Assembly (NCBI RefSeq): GCF_015100395.1
Contig: NZ_AP022847.1
Span: 310,001-374,000, forward strand
Source: Nitrosophilus alvini
GTDB taxonomy: Bacteria; Campylobacterota; Campylobacteria; Campylobacterales; Nitratiruptoraceae
Reading direction: 5' to 3'
DNA: 64,000 nt
Shown piece after piece: positions 1 through 7,316 of this stretch. The stretch's first letter is position 1. Every line of letters starts with the position of its first letter. The notes beneath the pieces were generated by a model. That model saw nothing but the letters and a program-made list of their open reading frames with translations, was not told where the DNA came from and made no database searches. Position numbers and translations under genes: made by a program.

Positions 1-13
1 AAAGGCTGCTTTC

Positions 14-355
14 ATGAAAGGGAACATATATGAGCTTCAGAAGCTTTTGGACGAATTTATAGAAAAGAGGAATTGGCAAAAGTATCATTCTCCTAAAAAT
101 CTCTCAATGGCTATAAGCATAGAAGCGTCAGAACTTATGGAGCATTTTCTATGGTGTGAAAAAAATGCTTCAGAGTTTAGTAAAGAGGAAAGAGAAGAGA
201 TAGGAGAAGAGATGGCTGATGTCCTTCATTTTCTTCTCAGGCTCTCTTCCGTAATGGATATAGACCTTTATGAGGCTTCGAAGAAAAAGATAGCCAAAAA
301 CGAAAAGAGGTTTAAGATAGAAGATGCAAATAGTATAAAAAAGAAAGGGTGTTAA
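14..355 (+). CDS. MazG-like nucleotide pyrophosphohydrolase
   Basis: This 113-residue protein resembles the small all-alpha MazG/RS21-C6 family, which hydrolyses (d)NTPs to monophosphates and pyrophosphate, often as house-cleaning of non-canonical nucleotides in the cytoplasm. The metal-binding signature is visible: EASELMEHF at residues 37-45 and EEMADV at 65-70, matching the paired ExxE and ExxD motifs of the family. The length fits a single-domain member. The start near the window edge cannot be checked against an upstream ribosome site. Its stop overlaps the start of the following ABC-F gene, so the two are probably co-transcribed. The substrate is not predictable. Confidence 0.82.
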   Translation: MKGNIYELQKLLDEFIEKRNWQKYHSPKNLSMAISIEASELMEHFLWCEKNASEFSKEEREEIGEEMADVLHFLLRLSSVMDIDLYEASKKKIAKNEKRFKIEDANSIKKKGC

Positions 356-1950
356 TGCTTACGACACAAAAACTGACTCAAAGATACGGCAAAAAAGTTT
401 TGTTTGACAATATTAATATAAAACTGGACAAAGGCAAAAGATATGGTCTCATAGGTGCCAATGGAGCAGGAAAGAGTACTTTTCTGAAAATTTTGGCAGG
501 GCAGATTGAGCCTACGGATGGTGAAGTACAGATACAGCCTGGATTGAAACTCGGAGTTCTCGGCCAAAATCAATACGCTTTTGAAGACTTCACTCTAAAA
601 GATGCAGTACTTTTCGGCAACAAGAGACTATATGAGGCGCAAAAAGAGAAAGAGAAGCTTTATATGGAGGGTGATTTTGAAAGTGATGAGGTAAATAACC
701 GCCTTGCAGAGCTTGAGATGATATGCGCGGAAGAAGACCCCACATACGAGAGTGAGGTGCATATAGAAAAACTACTTGAAGCCCTCGGTTTTCCTACTTC
801 ACGGCACAATGACCTTATGAGCTCTCTTACCGGAGGCGACAAGTTCAAAATACTGCTGGCGCAGGTGCTTTTTTTGAAGCCCGATATTCTTCTGCTCGAT
901 GAGCCTACCAACAATCTTGATATCGAGACGATAGCTTGGCTTGAAAACGAGCTCAAAAGGCATGAGGGTACTATGGTTGTTATCTCTCATGACAGGCATT
1001 TTCTAAATGCGGTTGTGACGCATATACTTGACCTGGACTTTAAAACTATCAGGGAATTTACCGGAAACTATGACGAATGGTATATAGCTGCAAACCTGTT
1101 GGCAAAACAGGCAGAAGCGGAAAGAAACAAGAAACTCAAAGAAAAAGAGGAGCTGGAAAATTTCATCAGACGTTTCAGTGCAAACGCTTCAAAAGCGAAA
1201 CAGGCTACAAGCAGACAAAAACAGCTCGAAAAACTGAATCTCGAAGAGATAAAGATATCAAGCAGAAGAGATCCCAGCATAGTTTTCAGGACGCACAGAG
1301 AGCTTGGCAAAGAGATACTTGAGGTAAACGATATCTCAAAAAGCTATGGCGAAAGAAAAGTATTTGAAAATTTTGCTTTTAAGTTTGAAAAAGGGGATAA
1401 AATAGCTGTTATAGGAAACAACGGAGCAGGTAAAACTACACTTCTTGAGATCATTATGGGAAATCTAGAGCCCGACAGCGGAAGCGTCAAGTGGGGCGAA
1501 ACGGTGAGTGTGAGCTATTTTCCGCAGAACACCACGGATATAATAACGGGGGATATGAAACTATATGACTGGATACAAAACTTTGATCACAAATGGCATA
1601 TAGATGAGATAAGAAAGTGTTTGGGGCGAATGCTATTTAGCGGTGAAGAGCAGGAAAAAAATATACAAAACTGCAGCGGCGGCGAAAAACATCGAATGAT
1701 GCTTGGCAAAATCATGATGGAAAAGTCCAATTTTCTTGTTCTTGACGAACCGGATAACCATCTTGATCTTGAAGCTATCGTTGCTCTCGGAGAAGCTTTG
1801 CACAGATACGACGGCGGAGTTGTCTGCGTAACTCACGACAGAGAGCTGATAGATGCTTTTGCAAACAGGATTATTCATATAGGTGATGATGGGAATATTG
1901 TTGATTTCAGAGGAAACTACGAAGAGTTTGTGGAGTCAGGCAGAGAGTGA
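355..1950 (+). CDS. ABC-F family ATPase (YbiT-like)
   Basis: This soluble protein has two ABC ATPase domains and no membrane segment, so it is an ABC-F protein, a group that acts on the ribosome. The first domain has a Walker A (GANGAGKS, about residues 34-41), a signature (SLTGGDK) and a Walker B (LLLDEPTNNLD). A charged linker follows at about residues 235-310. The second domain has GNNGAGKT, CSGGEK and LVLDEPDNHLD. Domain order and linker resemble the YbiT subgroup. I chose ATG at 355 (TAATG overlap with the MazG stop, AAAGGG upstream) over a GTG at 349. Its role in translation, perhaps rescue of stalled ribosomes, is inferred from the family. Confidence 0.9.
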   Translation: MLTTQKLTQRYGKKVLFDNINIKLDKGKRYGLIGANGAGKSTFLKILAGQIEPTDGEVQIQPGLKLGVLGQNQYAFEDFTLKDAVLFGNKRLYEAQKEKEKLYMEGDFESDEVNNRLAELEMICAEEDPTYESEVHIEKLLEALGFPTSRHNDLMSSLTGGDKFKILLAQVLFLKPDILLLDEPTNNLDIETIAWLENELKRHEGTMVVISHDRHFLNAVVTHILDLDFKTIREFTGNYDEWYIAANLLAKQAEAERNKKLKEKEELENFIRRFSANASKAKQATSRQKQLEKLNLEEIKISSRRDPSIVFRTHRELGKEILEVNDISKSYGERKVFENFAFKFEKGDKIAVIGNNGAGKTTLLEIIMGNLEPDSGSVKWGETVSVSYFPQNTTDIITGDMKLYDWIQNFDHKWHIDEIRKCLGRMLFSGEEQEKNIQNCSGGEKHRMMLGKIMMEKSNFLVLDEPDNHLDLEAIVALGEALHRYDGGVVCVTHDRELIDAFANRIIHIGDDGNIVDFRGNYEEFVESGRE

Positions 1951-1976
1951 GAAAATCTAATCTATCGATTTTCTCA
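1948..1976. terminator. Bidirectional terminator-like hairpin
   Basis: A perfect 10-bp inverted repeat, TGAGAAAATC at 1948-1957 and GATTTTCTCA at 1967-1976, has a 9-nt loop. It overlaps the stop codons of the converging ABC-F and dnaX genes. There is no long T-run on either side, so it may only block read-through or protect 3' ends. Confidence 0.55.
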
Positions 1977-3566
1977 GACTTTTGACTTTACAACTATCTT
2001 TTTTGCGTCAAAAAGCTCTTTTGCTTTTTGAACCATCGGCTCTTGCAAAATATCCCGGGAATCTATCTCTTTTGCGGCAAGCCCGGCTTGTGCGCTTACA
2101 CAGCTTCCTCCTCCTTCTATCTCTTCTATCATAGAGCTGCACTGGGCATTTGCTTCAATTTTTTGCTCTTCACTCTTTTTTTTTACAGGGTCTTTTTTGG
2201 ATATCTTCGTATCGATTCCGAAGATTTCCTGAACGAAATGGCGAATGATTCCATATGAGATTTTCAGTTTTTCTCTGCACTCGCCTTTTGCATCGCTTTC
2301 CCAGGTCAAAACGGAATTTTCAAAAGAGATAAACTTTATGCTCTCTTCAAAGCATTTGCCAAGTTCGTAATTTCTGTCATACAGTTTTTCTTTCAGCTTT
2401 TCAAAAAGCGCTTGGGGTGAAATCTGTTTGGATGACTGGGGTCTAGGTGGAGAAACATGCCTGTTTTTTGGCTCATCTTTGGTGTCAGGCAACACAGGTG
2501 GCAAATCATACTCGTTTTGAAAACTCTCTATCAGCTCTTCTATCTCTTTTATTTTGAGAGATTCGCTCATTTTCAAAAGAGTCAAAGTCAAAACAAAATT
2601 TTCATCTGCATTGATCGAAAGAAGAGATTTCGCATCGCTGAGTATTCTGAAAAATCTCTCATGAATGATAGGAGTAAACCGGATATCCTCTTCAAAAAGT
2701 CTCTCTTTTAAAAAAATAATCATCTGATCTATGATCATATCGGCTTCGTAGTCCCTAAGCGTTTCTACACTCTCTTTTATCGCTTTTTTGTCTCTTGAGA
2801 GAATATTTTCATAAATTCTTTCAATTACTTTAGGGTCAACAAGCCCCAGCATATCAGTAACAGTCTGAACACTTACAACCCCTTTGGAGTAGATAATAGC
2901 CTGGTCAAGCAGTGTGAGAGTATCTCTGAGTGAACCAGAGCCGCTTCTGGCAAGTATCTGCAGGGCCTCCGGTTCAAAATCCACTTTTTCGAGATTTAGT
3001 ATATGCGTCAGATGATTTACGATATCTGTATCAGAAATTTTTTTAAATCTGAAATGCTGTGTTCTACTCAAAATCGTGGGAGGCAATTTTAAAGGATCAG
3101 TTGTTGCAAGGATAAACTTTACAAATTCGGGCGGCTCTTCAAGAGTTTTCAAAAGAGCGTTGAATGCTTCGCGTGTCAGCATATGGACTTCGTCTATGAT
3201 AAATATTTTATATCTTGCTGATGCCGGTTTGTATTTTGTCTGTTCTATCAAATCTCTTATGTCATCTATTTTCCTGCTGCTTGCAGCATCCATTTCAATT
3301 ATATCTATATGCCTGTTTTCATTTGCCGCTTTGCAATGTTCGCAAACTTCGCAAGGCTTGCTTGTAGGTCCGTTTTCGCAAATTAGAGCTTTTGAGAAAA
3401 TTCTTGCCGTAGATGTTTTTCCGCTGCCTCTTAGTCCTGAAAAGAGGTATGCATGTGAGAGATGTTTCGAATCGAGTGCAAGAGAGAGAGTCTGTGATAT
3501 AGAGTTTTGTCCGATGAGGTCTTCAAAACGTTTCGGACGGTATTTCAGCGCTAAAACTTCAGACAC
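1974..3566 (-). CDS. dnaX: DNA polymerase III subunit gamma/tau
   Basis: This is the clamp-loader ATPase of the replicative polymerase. Walker A is GLRGSGKT (residues 44-51), four zinc-ligand cysteines lie at 63, 72, 75 and 78, and the Walker B region reads IIDEVHML. At 530 residues it is shorter than E. coli tau. The start is GTG with AAAGGA upstream. A run of nine A residues on the coding strand (2176-2184) at codons 461-464 is followed by GAGTGA, so a -1 slip gives Lys-Glu-stop. This copies the arrangement of the E. coli dnaX frameshift site and would yield a product of about 465 residues. The gene is the last of a rho-murI-dnaX reverse block. Confidence 0.96.
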   Translation of the reverse strand: MSEVLALKYRPKRFEDLIGQNSISQTLSLALDSKHLSHAYLFSGLRGSGKTSTARIFSKALICENGPTSKPCEVCEHCKAANENRHIDIIEMDAASSRKIDDIRDLIEQTKYKPASARYKIFIIDEVHMLTREAFNALLKTLEEPPEFVKFILATTDPLKLPPTILSRTQHFRFKKISDTDIVNHLTHILNLEKVDFEPEALQILARSGSGSLRDTLTLLDQAIIYSKGVVSVQTVTDMLGLVDPKVIERIYENILSRDKKAIKESVETLRDYEADMIIDQMIIFLKERLFEEDIRFTPIIHERFFRILSDAKSLLSINADENFVLTLTLLKMSESLKIKEIEELIESFQNEYDLPPVLPDTKDEPKNRHVSPPRPQSSKQISPQALFEKLKEKLYDRNYELGKCFEESIKFISFENSVLTWESDAKGECREKLKISYGIIRHFVQEIFGIDTKISKKDPVKKKSEEQKIEANAQCSSMIEEIEGGGSCVSAQAGLAAKEIDSRDILQEPMVQKAKELFDAKKIVVKSKV

Positions 3567-3579
3567 TTTTATCCTTTTT

Positions 3580-3613
3580 GATTCGTGATTCGTGGCTTAT
3601 GACTCGTGAACGG
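3580..3613 (-). repeat. ATCACGA heptamer array before dnaX
   Basis: Degenerate tandem 7-mers of the CACGAAT/ATCACGA family lie in the dnaX sense direction between murI and dnaX. They end a few bases before the dnaX ribosome-binding site. This is one of about eleven arrays of this family in the window. Confidence 0.8.
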
Positions 3614-3635
3614 ATAAACATAAATCGTTACACTA

Positions 3636-4388
3636 TTATACACAATTTTTTCCAAGCCATTTTTTTGCCACATTTTTAAGATAATCGGGATTTTCAGAGG
3701 CGAACAGCGAAAGCTTCGTTTCGTTGAAATTTCCATTACAGTCGAAGTTTTCCTGCAGATATTCGACTATTGCTTCTCCGGAATGTATCAAAAAAGTATT
3801 ATTATCAAAATAATTGCCTATTTTATCGGCAATCAGAGGGAAATGGGTGCAGCCCAAAATTACCGCTGAAGGTTTTTCGATGTCATTGAAATAGTGGGTT
3901 ATCGAACTGTCAAGTACTGCGCCTTCAAATATCCCCTCTTCGACGATAGGGACAAAGAGTCCTGTCGGTTTGGCAAGGATGTTTTTATAGCCTTTTTCTT
4001 TCAAAAGCCTTTGATACTTACCACTTGAAATAGTGGCTTTTGTGCCAATAATCAAAATCTTTTCATCTTTTTTTATATCATATCGTTCCAGAGCTATAAC
4101 TCCCGGTTCAATGACACCTACTACAGGATAAGAAGCATTTTCTCTCAGTTCCGGTATGGCATATGCACTAACCGAGTTGCAAGCGGTAATAAGAATATCT
4201 ATGTCGAAATTTTTGAAAAACTCCAGAGCCTCCAAAGAGTATCTGATGATGGTGTTTTTGTCTTTTATTCCATACGGAACCCGGGCGGTATCTCCAAAAT
4301 AGACGATCTCCTCAAATATTTTGTGTCTGATGAGGCTTTTTACGACGGTGAGTCCTCCGATTCCGCTGTCAAAAACTCCGGCTTTCAC
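3636..4388 (-). CDS. murI: Glutamate racemase
   Basis: This enzyme converts L-glutamate to D-glutamate for peptidoglycan. The family signatures are present: FDSGIGGLTV at residues 6-15, the first catalytic cysteine in TACNS, and the second cysteine in LGCTHFP. The length of 250 residues is typical. The start is GTG with AAAGGA six bases upstream. It lies 50 bp downstream of rho and upstream of dnaX on the same strand. The three genes probably share transcription from the rho side, although a heptamer repeat array separates murI from dnaX. Confidence 0.96.
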   Translation of the reverse strand: MKAGVFDSGIGGLTVVKSLIRHKIFEEIVYFGDTARVPYGIKDKNTIIRYSLEALEFFKNFDIDILITACNSVSAYAIPELRENASYPVVGVIEPGVIALERYDIKKDEKILIIGTKATISSGKYQRLLKEKGYKNILAKPTGLFVPIVEEGIFEGAVLDSSITHYFNDIEKPSAVILGCTHFPLIADKIGNYFDNNTFLIHSGEAIVEYLQENFDCNGNFNETKLSLFASENPDYLKNVAKKWLGKNCV

Positions 4389-4438
4389 ATATATCCTTTA
4401 CTATCGACAAAGAGTGATAATTAACGAGTAAAAAGGAG

Positions 4439-5749
4439 CTACGCTCCTTCATTCATTATCGAAAGAAACTCTTCGTTGTTTTTAGTTTTAAGCATTTTGG
4501 AGTACAGGAATTTGAGTGCTTCGATTTCATCCATCTGCTGCATAGCATTTCTTAGAGCCCAGACTTTTTGCAGGGTATTTGGATCGATGAGGAGTTCTTC
4601 TTTTCTTGTTCCGGATTTTAGGATATCGATGGCCGGATAGATTCTTCTGTCTGCTATTCTTCTGTCAAGAACAATTTCGCTGTTACCGGTTCCTTTGAAC
4701 TCTTCAAAGATAACCTCGTCCATTCTGCTTCCGGTATCGATAAGTGCTGTGGATATGATAGTAAGGCTTCCGCCTTCTTCTATGTTCCTTGCGGCACCAA
4801 AAAATCTTTTTGGTTTATGAAGTGCGTTTGCATCCACACCGCCTGATAGTACCTTTCCGCTCGAAGGTGTAACTGTGTTGTACGCACGGGCAAGTCTTGT
4901 AATGGAATCAAGAAGAATAACCACATCCTTCCCCATCTCTACACGTCTTTTCGCCTTTTCTATGACAAGTTCGGCAACGCGCACGTGGTTTTTTGCAGGC
5001 ATATCAAAAGTCGAACTGTATACTTCGCCTTTGACGCTTCTTTCCATATCGGTAACTTCTTCCGGCCTTTCATCCACCAAAAGAACTATAAGCTCCACTT
5101 CCGGATGGTTTTTTGCGATACCGTGGGCAAGCTCTTTCATAAGTTCGGTTTTACCGCTTCTTGGCGGTGCCACTATAAGTGCTCTTTGGCCTTTGCCGAT
5201 TGGTGTAAAAAGATCCAGTACACGTCCTGTAAGCCTCATAGGGTCATATTCGAGTTTTAATTTTTCAGTCGGATAAAGTGGTGTAAGATTGTCAAAAAGC
5301 GGTCTTTTTTTGCTCTCTTCCGGTGGAAGATAGTTTATTGCTTCAATTTTAAGAAGTGCGTAGTATCTCTCCTGATCTTTCGGAGGCCTTACCTGTCCCG
5401 TAACGATATCACCGGTTCTGAGTGCAAATCTTCTGATTTGCGTACTGCTTACATATGCATCATTAACCGTGTCGCTGAAGTTTGCATTTATAGCTCTTAA
5501 AAAACCGTAGCCTTCCGGAGTGATTTCCAAAATACCGGTAAAAAGTATATAACCGCCTTTGCTTACCTGGGATTTGAGTATTTCAAACATCAAATCCTGT
5601 CTTTTGTATTCCTGCGGGTTTTCTATTCCCAATTGGCTTGCTATTTCGACAAGTTCATCGAGTGTTTTGGTTCGAAGTTCTTCGATTGTATACCCCTCCA
5701 CCGGGATATGCGTTCTACTTTTGGATTTTTGCTGTGTGTTTTCGCTCAT
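4439..5749 (-). CDS. rho: Transcription termination factor Rho
   Basis: Rho is the hexameric RNA-dependent helicase that terminates transcription. The 436-residue protein has the N-terminal helical domain, an RNA-binding cold-shock-like domain (about 65-135, with [10 protein letters not shown]), and the ATPase core with Walker [11 protein letters not shown] and Walker [17 protein letters not shown]. The start is ATG with AGAGGA upstream. A TTGACA/TATAAT pair about 100-120 bp upstream may be its promoter. The 480-bp space upstream is filled with large structured repeats. Confidence 0.97.
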   Translation of the reverse strand: MSENTQQKSKSRTHIPVEGYTIEELRTKTLDELVEIASQLGIENPQEYKRQDLMFEILKSQVSKGGYILFTGILEITPEGYGFLRAINANFSDTVNDAYVSSTQIRRFALRTGDIVTGQVRPPKDQERYYALLKIEAINYLPPEESKKRPLFDNLTPLYPTEKLKLEYDPMRLTGRVLDLFTPIGKGQRALIVAPPRSGKTELMKELAHGIAKNHPEVELIVLLVDERPEEVTDMERSVKGEVYSSTFDMPAKNHVRVAELVIEKAKRRVEMGKDVVILLDSITRLARAYNTVTPSSGKVLSGGVDANALHKPKRFFGAARNIEEGGSLTIISTALIDTGSRMDEVIFEEFKGTGNSEIVLDRRIADRRIYPAIDILKSGTRKEELLIDPNTLQKVWALRNAMQQMDEIEALKFLYSKMLKTKNNEEFLSIMNEGA

Positions 5750-5843
5750 TGCGTCCTCTTGTGATTTTTAGAATTTCTTGCAGTGAAGAATGTGATGGTA
5801 GATATAAAAAAGAGCATCAGGTTTTGATTTATGGTGTTATTTT

Positions 5844-5868
5844 ATTATAAACAGCTACAGTATGTCAA
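5844..5868 (-). promoter_or_regulatory. Possible rho promoter
   Basis: On the reverse strand TTGACA (5868-5863) precedes TATAAT (5849-5844) with only 13 bp between them. An alternative AATAAA at 5846-5841 gives 16 bp. The short spacing makes this tentative. The TTGACA directly abuts the first large repeat at 5869. Confidence 0.35.
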
Positions 5869-5967
5869 GGGAGAGCCGTAAAGAAAAAGCAAACTGCTTT
5901 GCTTTTTCAGGCTCGCACGGCGAGGCGAATATGCGGGCGAAGCCTGCATAGCCTACGCCAGTTTACC
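5869..5967 (+). repeat. Hairpin-module repeat, copy A (99 nt)
   Basis: This intergenic module has two hairpins. The first has an inner 11-bp stem with a CTGC loop (inner arms 5883-5893 and 5898-5908) and an outer stem GAGCC (5873-5877) with GGCTC (5910-5914). The second is built on ATGCGGGC and GCCTGCAT around a GAA loop, flanked by GGCG and CGCC arms, and the module ends in CAGTTTACC. It is identical base for base to copy B, 126 bp away. Related modules at 26.1 and 55.3-55.5 kb keep the fold with different stem sequences. Confidence 0.88.
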
Positions 5968-5994
5968 GAAGAAGGCTGAAGGACGAAGGTTGAA
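5968..5994. repeat. GAAGGTT-family heptamers between hairpin modules
   Basis: Degenerate 7-mers (GAAGGCT, GAAGGAC, GAAGGTT) link the two identical hairpin modules. The same 7-mer family occurs inside waaF and near 6.2 and 55.4 kb. Confidence 0.75.
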
Positions 5995-6152
5995 GGGAGA
6001 GCCGTAAAGAAAAAGCAAACTGCTTTGCTTTTTCAGGCTCGCACGGCGAGGCGAATATGCGGGCGAAGCCTGCATAGCCTACGCCAGTTTACCTATAGAA
6101 TGCACGGCGATGGCGATGTGCAGAGCGGAGCGATTGCACCGCCAGACGCCAG
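5995..6152 (+). repeat. Hairpin-module repeat, copy B plus a third hairpin
   Basis: Bases 5995-6093 repeat copy A exactly. They are followed by a second unit with the same flanks (GCACGGCGA start, CGCCAGTTCACCG end) but another interior. Its stems are GGCG (6106-6109) with CGCC (6147-6150), TGGCG (6111-6115) with CGCCA (6140-6144), and GTGCA (6118-6122) with TGCAC (6135-6139). No open reading frame or known RNA is recognised here. The 5750-6228 interval contains only these repeats and the possible rho promoter. Confidence 0.85.
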
Positions 6153-6158
6153 TTCACC

Positions 6159-6236
6159 GAATAAGGACGAAAGAATAAGGAAGAAGGACGAAGGTTGAAG
6201 GTTGAGCAAACTGCTCACCAATCACCAATCACGAAA
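6159..6236. repeat. Mixed heptamer array downstream of the 130-residue membrane protein
   Basis: GAAGGTT-type heptamers (6159-6206) run into a small GAGCA/TGCTC hairpin and then ATCACCA/ATCACGA heptamers (6213-6236). The ATCACGA part reads antisense to the flanking genes. The stop codon of the adjacent reverse-strand gene lies inside the array. Confidence 0.7.
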
Positions 6237-6621
6237 CAAACGCTGCATAAAGCATCACTGGATATACAATCGCTCCGATATAAAACATAGCGGGATTTAC
6301 TTGTGTTTCTGCGGGAACAGGCAGAATTTCCCAAATCTTTTCACCTTTTTCAAGTTTGCCTATAATTGAGAGTTTAAAGACAATATCAAGAAATTTCAAA
6401 AACAGTATAGTCATCATCCAGAAATTATAGATATTATATTTTATGCTTACGAAAAGAACAAAATAGAAACTGGGATGTGATAAAAAGAACTGAAAAATAC
6501 CTTTCTGGTATCTGTTGTAGATATTTGAAAAAATTTCGGCAAAATTTGTGCCTTTCTGCCAGGATGCCTCATAAAGTTCCAAAAGTAACAAAATCGTAAC
6601 ATAAATTATTATATTTTCCAT
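6229..6621 (-). CDS. Small membrane protein of unknown function
   Basis: This 130-residue protein is not assignable to a named family from sequence alone. It shows three likely membrane segments: residues 3-19 (IIIYVTILLLLELYEA), a central hydrophobic stretch at about 50-90 rich in Phe and Ile, and a C-terminal segment around PAMFYIGAIVYPVMLYAAFV. ATG at 6621 is preferred over an upstream in-frame TTG because AGGTG lies five bases before it. It is divergent from the asparaginase-like gene. Its C-terminal codons and stop run into a heptamer repeat array, so its 3' end may have been altered by the repeat. Confidence 0.65.
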   Translation of the reverse strand: MENIIIYVTILLLLELYEASWQKGTNFAEIFSNIYNRYQKGIFQFFLSHPSFYFVLFVSIKYNIYNFWMMTILFLKFLDIVFKLSIIGKLEKGEKIWEILPVPAETQVNPAMFYIGAIVYPVMLYAAFVS

Positions 6622-6652
6622 AAAACACCTCAAAAATTATCCGTTATTTTAA

Positions 6653-6658
6653 TATAAT
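6653..6658 (+). promoter_or_regulatory. -10 box of the asparaginase-like gene
   Basis: TATAAT lies 33 bp before the ATG at 6692 in the divergent 70-bp spacer. No clear -35 is seen, which is usual for Campylobacterota vegetative promoters. Confidence 0.45.
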
Positions 6659-6691
6659 TCCACTACAATAATATTAAACAGTTATATAAAA

Positions 6692-7210
6692 ATGGAGCGG
6701 ATGTTGAAAGAGATTTTGATTTTGAATACCGGCGGTACGTTTAATAAGATATATGAACCGAAAACAGGCAGACTAATCGTTCCAAAGAGCAATATCGCTG
6801 TCGAGAAAATACTCTCCTGCTATAAGGATAACATAGACTATATTCTGGAAGGGATTATTTTTAAAGACAGTCTTGAAATGAATGAGAGCGACAGAGAGCA
6901 AATTGCAGATGAAATAGAAAAAAGAGACAATGATTTGGTCATTGTAGTACATGGTACCGATACTATGGATAAAAGTGCCGCATATGTATCAAAAAGAGTA
7001 AAAGATAGATGTATCATATTTACCGGTTCAATGATACCGTTTGGCATGGATCCAACCGAAGCGGCTGCAAATTTTTCCCTTGCGCTCTCAAAACTGATTT
7101 TGGATCCCCAGCCGGGAGTTTTTATAGCTATGCACGGCCTTGTATTGCCATACGATAAGATTTTCAAGGACAAAAAAGAGGGAGCTTTTAGAAAAGCCGA
7201 AAGATTATGA
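6692..7210 (+). CDS. Short asparaginase-like protein (N-terminal domain only)
   Basis: At 172 residues this is about half of a normal L-asparaginase, covering only the N-terminal domain. The catalytic threonine loop reads NTGGTF near residue 14 and the second active-site motif is VHGTDTM near 87-93. A lysine-rich stretch (KIFKDKK) near 158 could supply the catalytic lysine. The usual C-terminal domain that completes the active site across subunits is missing, and the gene ends at a clean stop with no remnant in the following repeats. It may be a stand-alone amidohydrolase or a binding protein. ATG at 6701 is an alternative start. Confidence 0.75.
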   Translation: MERMLKEILILNTGGTFNKIYEPKTGRLIVPKSNIAVEKILSCYKDNIDYILEGIIFKDSLEMNESDREQIADEIEKRDNDLVIVVHGTDTMDKSAAYVSKRVKDRCIIFTGSMIPFGMDPTEAAANFSLALSKLILDPQPGVFIAMHGLVLPYDKIFKDKKEGAFRKAERL

Positions 7211-7212
7211 AT

Positions 7213-7303
7213 GTTAGTGTTAGTGTGGGTGTGGGCGAATACGGATCACCAATCGCCAATCACGAGTTACGAATCACGAATCACGAGTCACCAATTACGA
7301 ATC
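7213..7303 (+). repeat. Composite hexamer-heptamer element before ccoI
   Basis: GTGTTA/GTGTGG hexamers (7213-7236) are followed by a GCGAATAC joint and then ATCACGA-type heptamers (7245-7303). They end just before the AAAAGGA ribosome site of the P-type ATPase. The whole 106-bp spacer consists of this element plus the ribosome site. Confidence 0.85.
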
Positions 7304-7316
7304 AAAAGGAAAATAG

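Noticed and set aside
660-956. Reverse-strand reading frames within the ABC-F gene and similar shadows elsewhere
   Set aside because: They lie opposite well-supported genes, lack ribosome sites and have low-complexity Ser/Phe-rich translations.
5869-6236. CRISPR array
   Set aside because: The repeats are not evenly spaced by unique spacers. The two 99-bp copies are separated by repetitive heptamers, and no cas gene is nearby.
7211-7303. Simple low-complexity artefact or assembly slippage
   Set aside because: The arrays are degenerate, the same order recurs at many loci, and they always end before ribosome sites, so an assembly artefact is unlikely.
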